The notes: generated by a model not told the origin, from the sequence alone. A stretch of 64,000 nucleotides of DNA from Capilliphycus robustus (GCF_034932365.1 NZ_JAYGHR010000063.1:124001-188000), one strand, 5' to 3'; positions 27,884 to 40,000 are shown, counted from the stretch's first letter. A program made the numbers and translations.

Positions 27884-29101
27884 TTAAGCACTTCTCAACG
27901 CAACAATCGGGTCAAGTTTTGCTGCTTGCTTGGCAGGAAATACCCCAAAAAACAACCCAATTCCCCCAGAAACACTCACCGCAACGGCAATAGCAATCGG
28001 TGAAACTCCGGCTGATAAAGGCGTTAACATTCCGATGATAAATATACCGCCAACTCCAACAGTTGTGCCGATAAATCCACCCACAGCCGATAAAATTACA
28101 GCTTCAATAATAAACTGTATTAAAATATCTCGTTGAGAAGCACCAATTGCCTTTCGCAGTCCAATTTCTTGAGTTCGTTCAGTAACAGAAACGAGCATAA
28201 TATTCATAATTCCAATTCCACCGACAAACAGAGAAATAGCTGCGGTTGCTGCCAATAATATTGTCAACGCTCCGGTAATTTTACTGAGTCTTTCCATCAA
28301 CTCTTTTTGACTTTGAACGGTAAAGTCATCTTCGTTTGTAATTTTATGTCGCAGTCTTAGTAAATTTTCAATCTGAAATTGAGCCGCTTTCATTTTAGAT
28401 TGATCTTCTACAGAAACCGAAATAAAAGTGACTTGAATTCCATAAGGTGAAGTTTTTCCAACAATTCGATTAGCCATCGTTGTCACCGGAATAAAAGCAT
28501 TCATATCTTGATTATTTCCGAGGGTTGAACCTTTAGCCTGCATGACCCCAACGACTTGTAAACTAATATTTTTGAGTCGCACCGATTTTCCTAAAGGGTC
28601 TTCATTGCCAAATAATTGTTCAGCAATTTCTGAACCCAAAGCGACAACTTGTTCATTCCGTTTTAAGTCTAAATCGCTAATAAATCGTCCTCTAGCTACA
28701 TCAAAACCCCGAACCGTTAGATATTCAGGAGTCGCCCCAACTAAAGCAGCAGAAGAATTTTTTCCACGATAAGACATGAGTTCACTTCCCGTTATAGAAG
28801 GAGCAACTTCTTTAACAGTAGGAACCTGTTCAGCAATAGCTTCCGCATCTTCTAAGACTAAAGTTTGAGGCGGATAAACCGGACGACTTTGAGCTTCAGG
28901 ACTTCCAGGCAGAACAAACAACACATTCGGCCCAAAAGAATTGACCTGTTGACTAACAAATTCTTGAGCGCCTTCTCCGACTCCAATCATCCCAATAACA
29001 GAAGCATTTCCAATAATAATCCCCAACATTGTTAAACTACTTCGCATTTTATGAGCGAGTAGAGTTTGGGTTGCCATTTTAACCTGTTCTAGAAAATTCA
29101 T
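27884..29101 (-). CDS. MacB-type ABC transporter permease (FtsX fold)
   Basis: 405 residues. An N-terminal helix (LTMLGIIIGNASVIG) is followed by a roughly 220-residue periplasmic MacB_PCD-like domain (QVNSFGPNVLFVLPG, VVALGSEIAEQLFG) and then three C-terminal helices carrying the FtsX signature (FVGGIGIMNIMLVSVTER, QEIGLRKAIGAS). It is an inner-membrane mechanotransmission permease of tripartite efflux. The gene follows a MacA-like adaptor 114 bp upstream on the same strand. The ATPase that such permeases need is not encoded next to them in this window, so it must come from elsewhere. Confidence 0.9.
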   Translation of the reverse strand: MNFLEQVKMATQTLLAHKMRSSLTMLGIIIGNASVIGMIGVGEGAQEFVSQQVNSFGPNVLFVLPGSPEAQSRPVYPPQTLVLEDAEAIAEQVPTVKEVAPSITGSELMSYRGKNSSAALVGATPEYLTVRGFDVARGRFISDLDLKRNEQVVALGSEIAEQLFGNEDPLGKSVRLKNISLQVVGVMQAKGSTLGNNQDMNAFIPVTTMANRIVGKTSPYGIQVTFISVSVEDQSKMKAAQFQIENLLRLRHKITNEDDFTVQSQKELMERLSKITGALTILLAATAAISLFVGGIGIMNIMLVSVTERTQEIGLRKAIGASQRDILIQFIIEAVILSAVGGFIGTTVGVGGIFIIGMLTPLSAGVSPIAIAVAVSVSGGIGLFFGVFPAKQAAKLDPIVALRSA

Positions 29102-29215
29102 TTGTAATGGATAAGTTGATTGTAACGGATGGGTTGATTTTGGTTTTTTGGGGTTTTGGCTTTTTTAACGGATGAGTTTATTGGTAGAAGTCTAAGCCAA
29201 TAGATTCCACTTTTT

Positions 29216-30793
29216 TTACTTGATAATGTCTTCTAACGTTTGATTTTCTGGTAATTCAACAAAAACGCGATCACCTGTTTGTACACCTTGAAGAATCTGA
29301 ATTTGATTCCCTAACGTGGAACCCGTTGTCACCGGATGAAATTCCGGTTTATTTTCTTCATCGGGCATTAAAACCCCCGTTTCTCCTTGATGGGTTACAA
29401 TAGCAACCGTCGGAACAACGAGTGAATTTTTGAGAGTTTCTCCTACAAATTTGAGATCAACATTCATCCCAGACTGAAGTTTTTCTTTGCCTGTACTAAT
29501 TTCAATTCGAGCTTGAAACAAAGTAACATCTTGTTCTTTTACCGCTTCTGGTGCGATTAACTGTACTTGTCCTGCAAACACTTGATCCGGGTAAGCATCC
29601 GCAACAATTTCTACTTTTTGATTGGGTTTAATTTGCCCAATATCCGCTTCGGGAATTTTCGCTAAAACTTCTAAATCTTTTGCCAAGGCTACAATTGAAG
29701 TCGAAGTCGCAGAAGTCGCATCAGATGCCGAAGTTGCAGGCGTAACAAACGCCCCTTCTACTGCATAACGTTGGGCAATAATTCCCGCAAAAGGAGCGCG
29801 AACTTCTGTATCTTTTAACTGAGTTTGATAATACTGAACAGAGGCTTCTGCTTCGGCAACTTCAGCTTCGGCACCTGCAATTTCTTCAGGTCGAGTTCCA
29901 TTTAATAATTCATTGAGTTGACTTTGGGCTTCAGCAACTTCAGCTTGAACTTGAGCAATTTCTTCGGGACGCGCCCCATTTTGCAATTGTCGCAACGCTT
30001 GACGTTCTTGTTCAACCGTTGCTTGTAATTGTTCTATTTGAGTTTTTCGACTTTGTTGAAGTTGTTCTAAACGTCTTTTAGCTTCCTCCACAATTGCATC
30101 GAGTCGGCGTTCATTTTGTCGATATTCTTCGAGTTCATCTTGAGAAATTGCCCCTTGTTCTCGTAAATTTTTATAGCGATTAACTCGCTCATTTGCAAGT
30201 TCTAATTCCGCTTTATTCGCTTCAATTCTTGATCGAGCTTGAGCAATTTCTTCTTCAAGACTTCCCTCACGAGCATCCGCTAAACGGGCTTCTACTTCAT
30301 TTAATTTCGCCCTAGCTTGATCAATTTCTTCTGAACGAGTTCCCGCTTTTAATTCAGCTAAACGGGCTTGAGTTTGATTTAACCTCGCTTCGGCTGCTGC
30401 AATTTCTTCGGGACGACTTCCGGTTTTGAGTTTTTGTAAGTTAGCTTTTACTCTAACTAATTGCGCTTTTGCTTGTAATAATTGCGCCTCTATTTCGCCA
30501 CTTTCCATCCGAGCAATCAGTTGACCCACTTGCACGCGATCGCCTTGTTCAACGTATAATTGAGCCAAGCGTCCTTGTGTTTTTGGACTCAGATTTACTC
30601 GCCGTACAGGTTGTACCACTCCACTGGCTGTAATTCGCACGGTAATTTCTTTAGCTTCCACAGGAACCGTTAAAGTTTCGATCAGTTCAGGGGTTATTTG
30701 AACTCTATTTTGCACCCAATAGACTGACACAGGAACAGCTAATAAGACCGTTGAAACAGGCCCAATTAACCACACAATATTGAAACTTGACAT
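29216..30793 (-). CDS. MacA/HlyD-like periplasmic adaptor with a long coiled-coil hairpin
   Basis: 525 residues. An N-terminal membrane anchor (residues about 5-27) is followed by a lipoyl half-motif, a very long alpha-helical hairpin of repeated units around GSRPEEIAAAEARL and TRPEEIA (about residues 105-325), the second lipoyl half (DTEVRAPFAGIIAQRY) and a beta-barrel and membrane-proximal domain. This is the adaptor of a tripartite efflux pump, joining the MacB-like permease to an outer-membrane channel. The hairpin is longer than in Escherichia coli MacA and has internal repeats of about 28-35 residues. No channel or ATPase gene lies next to it. Confidence 0.9.
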   Translation of the reverse strand: MSSFNIVWLIGPVSTVLLAVPVSVYWVQNRVQITPELIETLTVPVEAKEITVRITASGVVQPVRRVNLSPKTQGRLAQLYVEQGDRVQVGQLIARMESGEIEAQLLQAKAQLVRVKANLQKLKTGSRPEEIAAAEARLNQTQARLAELKAGTRSEEIDQARAKLNEVEARLADAREGSLEEEIAQARSRIEANKAELELANERVNRYKNLREQGAISQDELEEYRQNERRLDAIVEEAKRRLEQLQQSRKTQIEQLQATVEQERQALRQLQNGARPEEIAQVQAEVAEAQSQLNELLNGTRPEEIAGAEAEVAEAEASVQYYQTQLKDTEVRAPFAGIIAQRYAVEGAFVTPATSASDATSATSTSIVALAKDLEVLAKIPEADIGQIKPNQKVEIVADAYPDQVFAGQVQLIAPEAVKEQDVTLFQARIEISTGKEKLQSGMNVDLKFVGETLKNSLVVPTVAIVTHQGETGVLMPDEENKPEFHPVTTGSTLGNQIQILQGVQTGDRVFVELPENQTLEDIIK

Positions 30794-30860
30794 TAAACTC
30801 CATCAATGCTTAGATCGACTTTTATTAAGGTATTTTGCTGCAATTAGGAGTCTGTATAAT

Positions 30861-32162
30861 CTATTTACTGTCAGCTTGCCGTTTAAACCGAATCAAAAAT
30901 CCACCCACTAAAACCACCCCAAACGCCGATAATATTCCCGGTTCAGGTACGGATGCAATCGGTTCTTGAGCTTGACGCCAAGCCCGAAAAACGGGATTAC
31001 TGATATTATCTAAATCTCGTGAATTAATCAACTCGATATAAATCGTGTTATCCGTCTGAGAATAGAATAAATTTGAGCGATGGGCTAACGTTAAACCTCG
31101 ATGACCATACCATTGTCTAATCGGACTTTCTAACACCCCAATTCCTAAACCATAAGCATCATAATTATTAGAATCAATCGGTTTAACCACAGTCAACATT
31201 TCTGCCAAAGATTCAGGTTCTAAAATATCCCCAGTCAACAAACCTGCAATAAATCGTGCCATATCCGTCGAGTTAGAAACCATCGCACCTGCCGCCCAAG
31301 CCCAAGATAAATTCGCCTGAGAAACATTATTAAACGTGCCATCTTGATCAAAATCCCAATAAGCATCAACAACCGCTCCCGGAATGTCTTCTTCCTCCGC
31401 AAAAAAGGTATTATTTAAGGCTAAAGGTTCAAGAATCCGAGAACGAATTTCAGCCGCAATATTCGATTGAGTTGCCGTTTCTACAATTAACCCCAATAAA
31501 ATCACATTCGTATTAGAATATTCCCAAGATTCACCCGGCGAAAAATAGGGTTCTTGATTGCTAATAAAAGTCAAAAGTTCTTCCGGTTGCCATTCTTGTA
31601 AAAATACACCCGGATTTCTTTGGGCTTGAAAGAACAACGGCAGAGTATAATCAACAATTCCACTCGTATGATTTAACAATTGACGAATCGTAATCTGTTC
31701 AGCATTGGGAACATTTTCTAACACTTGAGACGGCAACCATTCATCTAAAGTATCTTCAAGCGTTAGCATTCCTTCTTCCACTAATTGTAAAACCACAGTG
31801 GCTACAAAAATCTTAGTAATACTCCCAATTTCAAATCGATCTTCAACCGTTAACGGGGTTTGAGTTTCTAGCTGTGAAAACCCACTCGTTCCTAACCAAG
31901 TTCCTCTCGGGCTAATAATTGCCATAAAAGCCCCCGGAATATCATCCGTTGTTTCAGCAAAGATGAGATCGAGTTCTTCTGCAAGAACATCGGAAACTGT
32001 ATTCGTAAAAGAACTACGATTAACAACTTCTAACAAGAAAGGATTTTCACTAATATCCTCAACTAACGATGCCGATTTAACATCTTTTGCTAATCCTAGA
32101 AAAATTGTGATCGCAATTCCAATCAATACAGGTACTTTAATTCTGAGATTTGACAAATTCAC
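30861..32162 (-). CDS. Secreted beta-lactamase-fold serine hydrolase with PEP-CTERM anchor
   Basis: A class C beta-lactamase / DD-peptidase-like protein. Motifs: SxxK as SITK in FEIGSITKIFVATV, YxN as YSN, and HxG as HRG in WYGHRGLTLAHRS. Typical spacing supports an active serine hydrolase, probably on cell-wall peptides, esters or amides. The C-terminus has SVPEPG, a hydrophobic helix and RFKRQ, the PEP-CTERM signal for exosortase-dependent surface sorting. The N-terminus is a signal peptide. I choose the GTG at 32162 because GAGGAG precedes it by about ten bases; a TTG at 32201 would add 13 residues without a ribosome site. Confidence 0.87.
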   Translation of the reverse strand: MNLSNLRIKVPVLIGIAITIFLGLAKDVKSASLVEDISENPFLLEVVNRSSFTNTVSDVLAEELDLIFAETTDDIPGAFMAIISPRGTWLGTSGFSQLETQTPLTVEDRFEIGSITKIFVATVVLQLVEEGMLTLEDTLDEWLPSQVLENVPNAEQITIRQLLNHTSGIVDYTLPLFFQAQRNPGVFLQEWQPEELLTFISNQEPYFSPGESWEYSNTNVILLGLIVETATQSNIAAEIRSRILEPLALNNTFFAEEEDIPGAVVDAYWDFDQDGTFNNVSQANLSWAWAAGAMVSNSTDMARFIAGLLTGDILEPESLAEMLTVVKPIDSNNYDAYGLGIGVLESPIRQWYGHRGLTLAHRSNLFYSQTDNTIYIELINSRDLDNISNPVFRAWRQAQEPIASVPEPGILSAFGVVLVGGFLIRFKRQADSK

Positions 32163-32254
32163 TAAAGTTAGACTCCTCAATTCTATAAAAAAACAGTACA
32201 ATTTCTTACGGTTGTCGCATCAAAAATATCTTTCCTAAAAAAACTCATACTCCT

Positions 32255-33109
32255 TTAGTGGAGCGACTTGTGAAAAGCAATTTTCTTCATCCAAGTCTTG
32301 AAATAACGAGGCCCACTCCATTCTCGCAACGGTAGCATCACAGCAACCCAAAGATTGTTATAGTTCTCGCCTGTGGCTAACCCTGTTGCGGGGAACTCAC
32401 CTTTACGGGGTCGATAGTAAGTCCCGAATACAATATCCCAAAAAGGGAAAAACGCCGCAAAGTTTTTATCGAGATGTTTCTCTTCAAAAGAATGATGAAT
32501 CCGATGATGTTGAGGCCCAGTAATCAACGGAGAAAACCCGCCCAATTCCAGCCGCAGATTCATATGAATAAACTGCAACCAAAGAATCTCAATAAACGCC
32601 AAAATCCCAATTTCAAGACCCTCAAACTGAAACAGAATTCCCATCGGAACACTCAAAAACAGAAGAATTAGCGGGTCTTCTAGCCAATGGACTCTCTGGG
32701 TACTCGTAACATTTAGGGAGACTTCGCTGTGGTGAAACTTGTGCTGTTCCCACAAAAACGGTTTAGTGTGTTGACAGCGATGAAACCAATAGTAAAAAAA
32801 GTCAGTAATTCCCAGGTAAAGTAAACCCACGCCAATATATTCCCATAAGCTTCGCGGGGCAGGTATAGCAATGTAGGGTGCATTTAGCCAGCCTTGTGTT
32901 AATGTCACAATAGACCCGATACCTGCTGCTCTAATTAACAGGATAATCAAGCTGTAGAGAACATACCATCTCAGGTTAAACCACAGGTGGCGTAGAGGTT
33001 GACGGGGTTCAGCCGGATGTAGACGTTCAAAGACGATGAAGACGCCGTACATCACAAAAGCGGTTACAAGATATTTGATAAAGCCTATCGGTGCAGCCAG
33101 CCATTCCAT
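32255..33109 (-). CDS. Fatty acid hydroxylase / sterol desaturase family protein
   Basis: 284 residues, an integral membrane diiron protein with four or five hydrophobic helices. The His clusters are complete: HRCQH, HKFHH, and HHRIHH with a following His-rich segment (EEKHLDKNF). Family members hydroxylate or desaturate fatty acids, sterols or carotenoids. It lies near lipid-modifying assembly genes but is separately transcribed, and I cannot assign a substrate. Start ATG at 33109. Confidence 0.9.
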   Translation of the reverse strand: MEWLAAPIGFIKYLVTAFVMYGVFIVFERLHPAEPRQPLRHLWFNLRWYVLYSLIILLIRAAGIGSIVTLTQGWLNAPYIAIPAPRSLWEYIGVGLLYLGITDFFYYWFHRCQHTKPFLWEQHKFHHSEVSLNVTSTQRVHWLEDPLILLFLSVPMGILFQFEGLEIGILAFIEILWLQFIHMNLRLELGGFSPLITGPQHHRIHHSFEEKHLDKNFAAFFPFWDIVFGTYYRPRKGEFPATGLATGENYNNLWVAVMLPLREWSGPRYFKTWMKKIAFHKSLH

Positions 33110-33299
33110 CAGATCTCTACTTAATGAGGATGAATGTCAATAAGTATAGTAAACCATATCACATGAGTTGACAAAAGATTGGCGATCGCTGGGTCAACAG
33201 CGTGATCACAAGCTTCTCTAGAGATCAAGATTTAAAGTTCAAGAGATGACCCGTGATTGAAAAAGTAGACGGGGTATCGAGAAAAATACTCAGTGTTTG

Positions 33300-33809
33300 T
33301 CACCCCGTTAAAGAATTGACACCCTCTTCTAATTCAAGTATTGTTGGAGCATTGCGATCGCCAGAAATATCTCCATCGACGGCTTCATCATAGAAACTTT
33401 CAACCGGAGTTGGAGTTGGTGTAGAATCTGCTATATCTTGAAGGGTAATTGCTACAGAACTCGCATCAGGATCTAAAGTTAATCCAACACCTGCTTCGAC
33501 AGTAAAAGTAATGGTTTCGCTACCTTCTTCCTCGTTATCAGTAAAGACTGGTAAACTAATGCTTGCTGTTTGTTCGGTTAGTCGTAAAGTAAAACCATCC
33601 GTATTATCACTCACACTAACAATTTGCGCCCCGGAAAATTGAGTTGCAAATACATCAAATTCCCCGAGTGAATTAATCATATCGCTGCTCAAAGTAACGA
33701 TAATTCCTTCTGCTGGGGGCGGTTCGTCGAGGTTAAAATTGAGCGTTAATAGGGTTTGTTCTGCTTCAATTAGAGTTGTGGGAGTTGCAGTTAATGAAAG
33801 TGTTGGCAT
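33300..33809 (-). CDS. Short Calx-beta-like domain protein, apparently C-terminally truncated
   Basis: 169 residues without a signal peptide. Residues 1-125 are one Calx-beta-like domain, very close to the first such domain of the giant protein at 34014-40379 (shared SLTATP, NFNLDEPPPAEGI and TEQTASI motifs). After a Thr-Pro linker it has DGDISGDRNAPT and then NSLTG before the stop. That tail looks like the start of a further domain common at the ends of cyanobacterial surface proteins, cut short. No clear continuation was found in other frames. It may be a partial duplicate of its neighbour. Confidence 0.7.
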   Translation of the reverse strand: MPTLSLTATPTTLIEAEQTLLTLNFNLDEPPPAEGIIVTLSSDMINSLGEFDVFATQFSGAQIVSVSDNTDGFTLRLTEQTASISLPVFTDNEEEGSETITFTVEAGVGLTLDPDASSVAITLQDIADSTPTPTPVESFYDEAVDGDISGDRNAPTILELEEGVNSLTG

Positions 33810-33941
33810 AATTTTTTAGCCTTTTTATTGAACTACATCGATTGCTCTCTTGGTGTTCTCCTCAAGGATTCAATGTTTTTTAAATCCCCCAAATTAGGGT
33901 GATTTTAGATTTAAAACTCTGATAATTTGAATCAAATTTTC

Positions 33942-33971
33942 AGTAGAGACCAGCCTAAGCCAGCCTCTACT
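33942..33971 (-). terminator. Possible hairpin terminator after the giant surface-protein gene
   Basis: AGTAGAG and CTCTACT pair perfectly (7 bp) around a 16-base loop, about 45 bases past the stop codon. There is no strong T-run on the minus strand, so this is only suggestive. Confidence 0.35.
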
Positions 33972-34013
33972 TTTAACCTAATTAGACCGATAGTTTGCTA
34001 CTTTCGGTGTTGA

Positions 34014-37000
34014 TTAACCAAAAGAAACATTTGGGGTCACAAGGAACAGTTCAGGAGTGAGAATATCCGCATCCACACCCGAGAGAACCGCTAAGGTTTC
34101 CCCTGATCCGCTCACGCTAATCATCGCCCCTGCATCACTATTGGTAATCGAAAGTTCCTCAAACGTGAGTTCACCTTCGACTAAACCAATGAAGTCTTCA
34201 GTAACATCAAAATCAGTAATTAAATCTGTTCCATCTCCACTTCCGAAGACAAACAGATCGCTACCACTTCCGCCAGAGAAATCATCCCCTGTAAGAGTAT
34301 CGTTACCCGTGACGCCCATAATGGTGTCATCACCCGCATCGCCGAAGATTTCATCATCGCCTTCATCCCCACTGAGGAGGTCATTACCGCCTTTACCGCC
34401 AATGCGGTCATTACCCGCACCACCGGAAATCACGTCATCACCCCCGTCAGAACCGCCAGGAGAACGGCTATTCGCATCACCGCGTAGGACATCATCACCC
34501 TCGCCACCGAAGATGGTATCATCGCCCAAGAGTCCGGCAACGAGGTCATCACCGCCTAAAGCATCGATGCTGTTATTTTCCCCATCACCGACCAGGGTAT
34601 CCGCGTCATCGGTGCCAACGATATCGGGTTCATCACCGCCATCCTCACCGGGAACTAGGTCAAAGGCGATTTCGTATTCACCAATATTGACACCCGTTAG
34701 AGGAGAAATGCGACCACTACCCGTACCCGCTTCAAAGGGATCATAGATGGTATTTCCCCACTGACTGACACCGACAAAGTAAGTGCCTGTTTCAGTTGCG
34801 GTAAATTCGAGGTAAGGATCACGAGTACCGCTAAACACTTCATCAGCCGCACCCGCATTATTAACGCTGGCGAGTTCGTTACCTTCACCATCAAACAGTC
34901 GCAGATGAGAGTCTAAGCGTTGGGGAACATCGAAGTATTCGACTTCATACTCAAAGGAGTCTACATCAATCTTGATAGTATCTCCGGCATTGAGGGCGAA
35001 GCTGTACATATCGACATCTTCAGACGCATCAACCGTCAGGCTATTACCTTCTTCGTCTTCGGCAAAATATTGACCAATTTCACCCTCAAAGCTCACATTA
35101 GAATTACCAGAGGTTAATCCTGTAGCGATCGCTTTGGCAATGGTATCATTGGCTTCATCACGAGACGTGGCAGCCTGGTCAGGAGTATCAACAATGCTAA
35201 AGGTCGCAGTTTCCCCTTCCGGATCAACTTGATAACCTGTACCCGACGCTAAGGAGAAGGTAACTTCTTCTAAACTTTCATTTTCACCATCCGCCGCAAC
35301 CGGGAGGCTAATGGTCGCGTCTTTGGCAGTTAGGGTCAGATCAAAGCTATCTTCTCCGACGTTAGAAATTTCGCCACCAACGACAACAATACCATCGAGG
35401 TTAAACTCGGACAGGTTGGGCGCACTAACCGAAACCGTGACGCCTTCTTCTGGTGGTTCTGCACTCAGGCTGAAGTTGTGAACGGATACTGTTTCTTCCG
35501 ACTCAACTAAAACCTCGGGTTCTGTACTCAGACTAACTTGAATTTGTGAGTCTGGGGTGTCTTTAATAGCGATCTCAGCGCTACCGTTATCTGAACTTAC
35601 CGTATAGCCTACACCCGGTTCGATAGAGAAGGTGTATTCTTCAATGCCTTCGATATCATCGGGGCTATTAAATACGGGTAAGGTAATGCTAGCGTTCTGA
35701 CCCAACATCTGGAAGTAGAACCCTGAGATGTTTCCATCGGGAATGGCTACCCCTCCTTGAATGTCAGCTTCAAATATGGTAAATTCGCTCAAAGTGTTCG
35801 CTTCACCCGTGCTGACGTAGACCTGTACGCCTTCTGCGGGTGGCGGTTCACTCAAACTGAGGTTGAGGGTAAATTCGGTTTCCTCTGACTCAATGAGTTC
35901 AGTTGGAGTAATTTCCAGGCTGACTTCTGGAGTCGTTGTCGGAACGGGCGCCTGATCGATAGTGTCGTAGAAGGTAACAGTAGAACTATTGAACGGCGAG
36001 ACGTTGTAACCAGCGCTTTCTTCCAAGAAGAACGTTGCGGTTTCTGGGCCGTCGGTTTCCGGTTCGGCACGGTTGGATGGGTTGAGTGAGATGGTCGCAA
36101 AGGATTCTTCCAAGCGGAATTTAAACCCTGTCGCTTGACCATTTTCATCATAAACCGCATCGAGGAACTGTCCGCCTCGGGTAAACGGTTTATTATTTAA
36201 GTTGCCGCCATAGGGAACCGCATAATCTTGGCCGAATTCCTCATCTTCTAAGCCACCAAAGTAGTCGGGGAAGGCAATGTCGCTGTTGATATAGACCTCA
36301 ATACCGCCTTCAGGAACTTCACCGTTTGCGGTCAAGACGAAGTTTAGAGCCGATCCCGCATCTTCGGGTGCCGTTTCTACTAAGCTGGGCGAGAGAATAC
36401 CATATTCGTCATTCTCAAAGTCGTTCTGGTAGGTACCTGTTACTCCAAATAAGGAGATAACCGGGCCTTCACCTGTAGAAGCTGGAATTTCTGTCGGTTC
36501 GGGAGTAAAGGCGTTAGGATTATTGAGAGCAAAGTTGAGCGTATATTCACCGGGGCCGTATCCGTCTGGTTCGGCATCAAAGTTACCTGTGCCTGATCCG
36601 GGAACGAGAGGATCATATTCTCCGTTGTTGTAGAGAGCAACCCCAACATAATAAGACCCATCTTCGGGAGCGGTAAACTCGATGTATGGCTCGAAACCTG
36701 AATTAAAGATTTCATCGGGCGCCGCGCCGTCATCATTGGAGGCGAGTTCGGTTCCGTCTTCAGTGAAGATCCGCAGCCAAGGATCGACTTTGCGACCCGG
36801 TTCAAACTGGTTGGCGTCGGCATCGAGGCTGAGGAGATCTCCGGCTTTCAGGTCTACTTTGTAGATATCTACATCTTCGGTAAAGTCAACGTAGAGTCGG
36901 CCGTTTTCGGTTTCGTAGAAGTTGCTGGTTTCGTGATCGATAGTGCTGGTAATAGACAGTTCGGGGTTGTTTTCCCCTAAACCTGTATTAAACGCCAGTG

Positions 37001-40000
37001 GGATAATATCGTTGGGTTCGGTGACTTCCGTCGGTGGTGGAACTTCATCTGTCACATCCACTAAATTGAAGGTTGCAGTACCCGCTTCAGGGTTGACTTG
37101 ATAACTGTCTCCAGCTTCTACGGTGAAGGTGGCTTCTTCTAACCCTTCTGTTTCACCATCGGCCGCCACAGGAAGGTTAATGGTTGCGGTTTGTGAGGTG
37201 AGTTTGAACTCAAAGCCGTCTAAACCTTCATTAACGCTAACAATTTCTCCGCCGATGACTTCGATGCTGTCTAAGTCAAATTCTGCTAACATCGGAGCGC
37301 TAACAGATATGGTGACGCCTTCTTCTGGGGGAGGTGAACTGAGGCTAAAGGTGTGAACACCAACCGTTCCTTCTGATTCAATCAGAGTGGCAGGTTCGAT
37401 AGAATAGGAAACTTGAATCAGAGAGTCGGGATTATCGGCGATCGTTACATCAAATCCACTGGCTTCAGGATCGATAGTATAACCGGGACCTTCTACTACT
37501 TCAAAGCTAAAGGCTTGTACACCTTCGACAATGCCTTCAGTGATTTCTGGGTTGGTGGTTTCATCGAAAGCGGGTAAGGTAATTGATGCGCCATCTTCAA
37601 GAATCTTGAAGTAGAAGCCACTGGCTGAGAAGTTGGCAAAGGGTACTGCACCGCCTGAGATTTCGGCGTTGAAGACATCAAATTCTCCTAAGTCACCAAA
37701 GTTACCACTGGTGCTATTAACGTAAACTAAAATGCCGTCAGAGGGAACTTCACCGTCAACGTTAAAGGTGAGGGTGGTTGTGTTACCAACGGACTCAACT
37801 AATGCGGTTTCGCTAACGGTTAAGCTAATTTGGGGTGAGGTTTCAGGTTCTGGTGCGGTTTCGAGACTGTCGTAGAAGGTAACAGTGGAAGACCCCATCT
37901 CGCTGCTAACGCTGTAGCCCTCTCCTGCTTCTAGGGTGAAGGTGGCATCTTCGGGGCCGTCGGTTTCGATTTCGGGTTTGTTTGTTAGGTTCAGGGCGAT
38001 CAACGTATTCGGGCTGTTGACTCGCAGACGAATACCGGATGCTGCACCTGTTTCGGGGTCATAGACAGCATCTAAAACTTCACCGCCAACGGTTAACGGG
38101 CGACTTCCTAAGTTGCGGAAGTAGTCGGCTAAAGCAACATCACTGTTAATGGTGACTTCTAAGCCTTCTTCTGGAATTTCTCCTGTGGTTTGTAGGCTGA
38201 GTATGAGAGTAGATGCGCCTGCTTGTTCGCCTAATGATTCCACCAGTTCGGGCGTTAAAATGGTGTCGCGGAGTTCAGTGCGATCGCCATTAAAGGTGCC
38301 GGTCAGGGTTTGTAGTGAAACAACAGGGCCATCTGTTGGGGGTTCCGGTTCGGGTTCGCTAACCTCGCTATCATCAATGGTGATGGTAAATTCACTCGCT
38401 TCGGGATTGACTTCGTAGGTTTCACCGTTTTCTAGGGTGTAGGTGAAGGTTTCGAGTCCTTCTGCTACATCGTCTTCAAAGACGGGAACTGTCAGGGTTG
38501 CGGTTTGTTCTGTTATTCGGAAGACCACCGCACTGACGGTTTCGTTGGTTCCGGCAATGTTTCCGCCTGTTACGACTGGGCCTTCAACGGTGATCTCGTC
38601 TTCTGGATCGCGAGGGTTGGAGGCGTTGACATCAAACTCAGCAATGGCTCGGGGCAGATCGCCATTCAGATAAACTAAAACGCCTTCGGGTGGCGGGGCT
38701 TCATCCAGGGTGAATGTCAGGGTTATGGCGGTTTGTTCGGACTCTAACAGGGTTGTGGGTTCTGCTGTTACGCTAACGCTTGGCCCAACACCACCCTCTA
38801 CACCATCGGTGACGGTGAAGCTGGCTGTCTCTCCATCGGGGTCAACGGTGTAACCAACGCCTGGTTCTAAGCTGTAGCTAAATTCTTGGTCGGCTTCTTC
38901 GAGAATATCGTCAAAAACCGGAATTTCGATGGTTGCTGTGGGTTCGGTGATCGTGAAGTTGAAGCTACTCAGGTCGTCTTCGAGAGCAAATAAATCTAAA
39001 ACTCCCCCCGTCACTCCGGTTTCTACTAAGGGTCGGTCAAAGCGGAAGAACGGCTCTAAGGTTTCTGGATCAAAACGAACCTGGGCTGCGGTGAATTGTT
39101 GCAGGATACCGGGAACATCTCCCTGTAACCGCACTTGTAAGCCTTCTTCTGGGATATCGCCAGAGGTGTTGAAGTTCAGGGTTAGTACCGAGCCTTCGGC
39201 TTCGCTAATGGTATCTGGGCTAGCCGTAAAGCTGACTACTGGTTCTGTGGGTTCTGGTGAGGGTTCAGGTGAGGGTTCTGGCGTCGGTTCAGGTGAGGGT
39301 TCAGGCGTGGGTTCAGGCGTGGGTTCAGGCGTGGGTTCAGGCGTGGGTTCAGGCGTGGGTTCAGGCGTGGGTTCAGGAACAGGTTCCGGTTCGGGTTCCG
39401 GCGTCGGTTCCGGTTCGGGTGTTACTCCGTCGCTATCTTCAATTACAAATGTTGCTGAACTCGCTGCGGAGTCTATTTCATAGCCCTCGCCCGGTTGTAT
39501 CGTATAGGTAAAGCTTTCTGAACCCCCTTCGTCTTCATTGTCATCAAACACGGGTAGGGTAATGCTTGCGGTTTGTTCTGTGATCCGCAGGGTAAAACCG
39601 TTGGTATCATCGCTCACCCCAACAATGCGGGCGCCGCTATATTGGGCTGCAAATACGTCTAACTCGGCGATCGCATTAACAATGGGACTGGTAACGGTGA
39701 TATCAATTCCCTCGGCTGGTGGGGGTTCACTCAGGTCAAAGTTTAGGGTGAGTACCGTTGCTTCTTCTTCTACGAGGGTGTCAGGTGTTGCAGTTAAACT
39801 AACGGTGGGAATGAATACCCCTGCGTAGGTTTGGGTGACAGAAGGTAGAAAGGCTAATTTTTCCTGTACTGAACTGATGAACTCTCCGATGCGGATGTTC
39901 AGGTTCCAAGTTCCGCCTAAGTCGGCGTTTCCTACTCGTTGCTCTGAGGCGGTAATATTAGCTCCAGTAAGCTGATGCAAGATGTTAAGGAATTGATGTC

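Noticed and set aside
27700..27891. 63-codon minus-strand frame
   Set aside because: Lies inside a MITE-like repeat.
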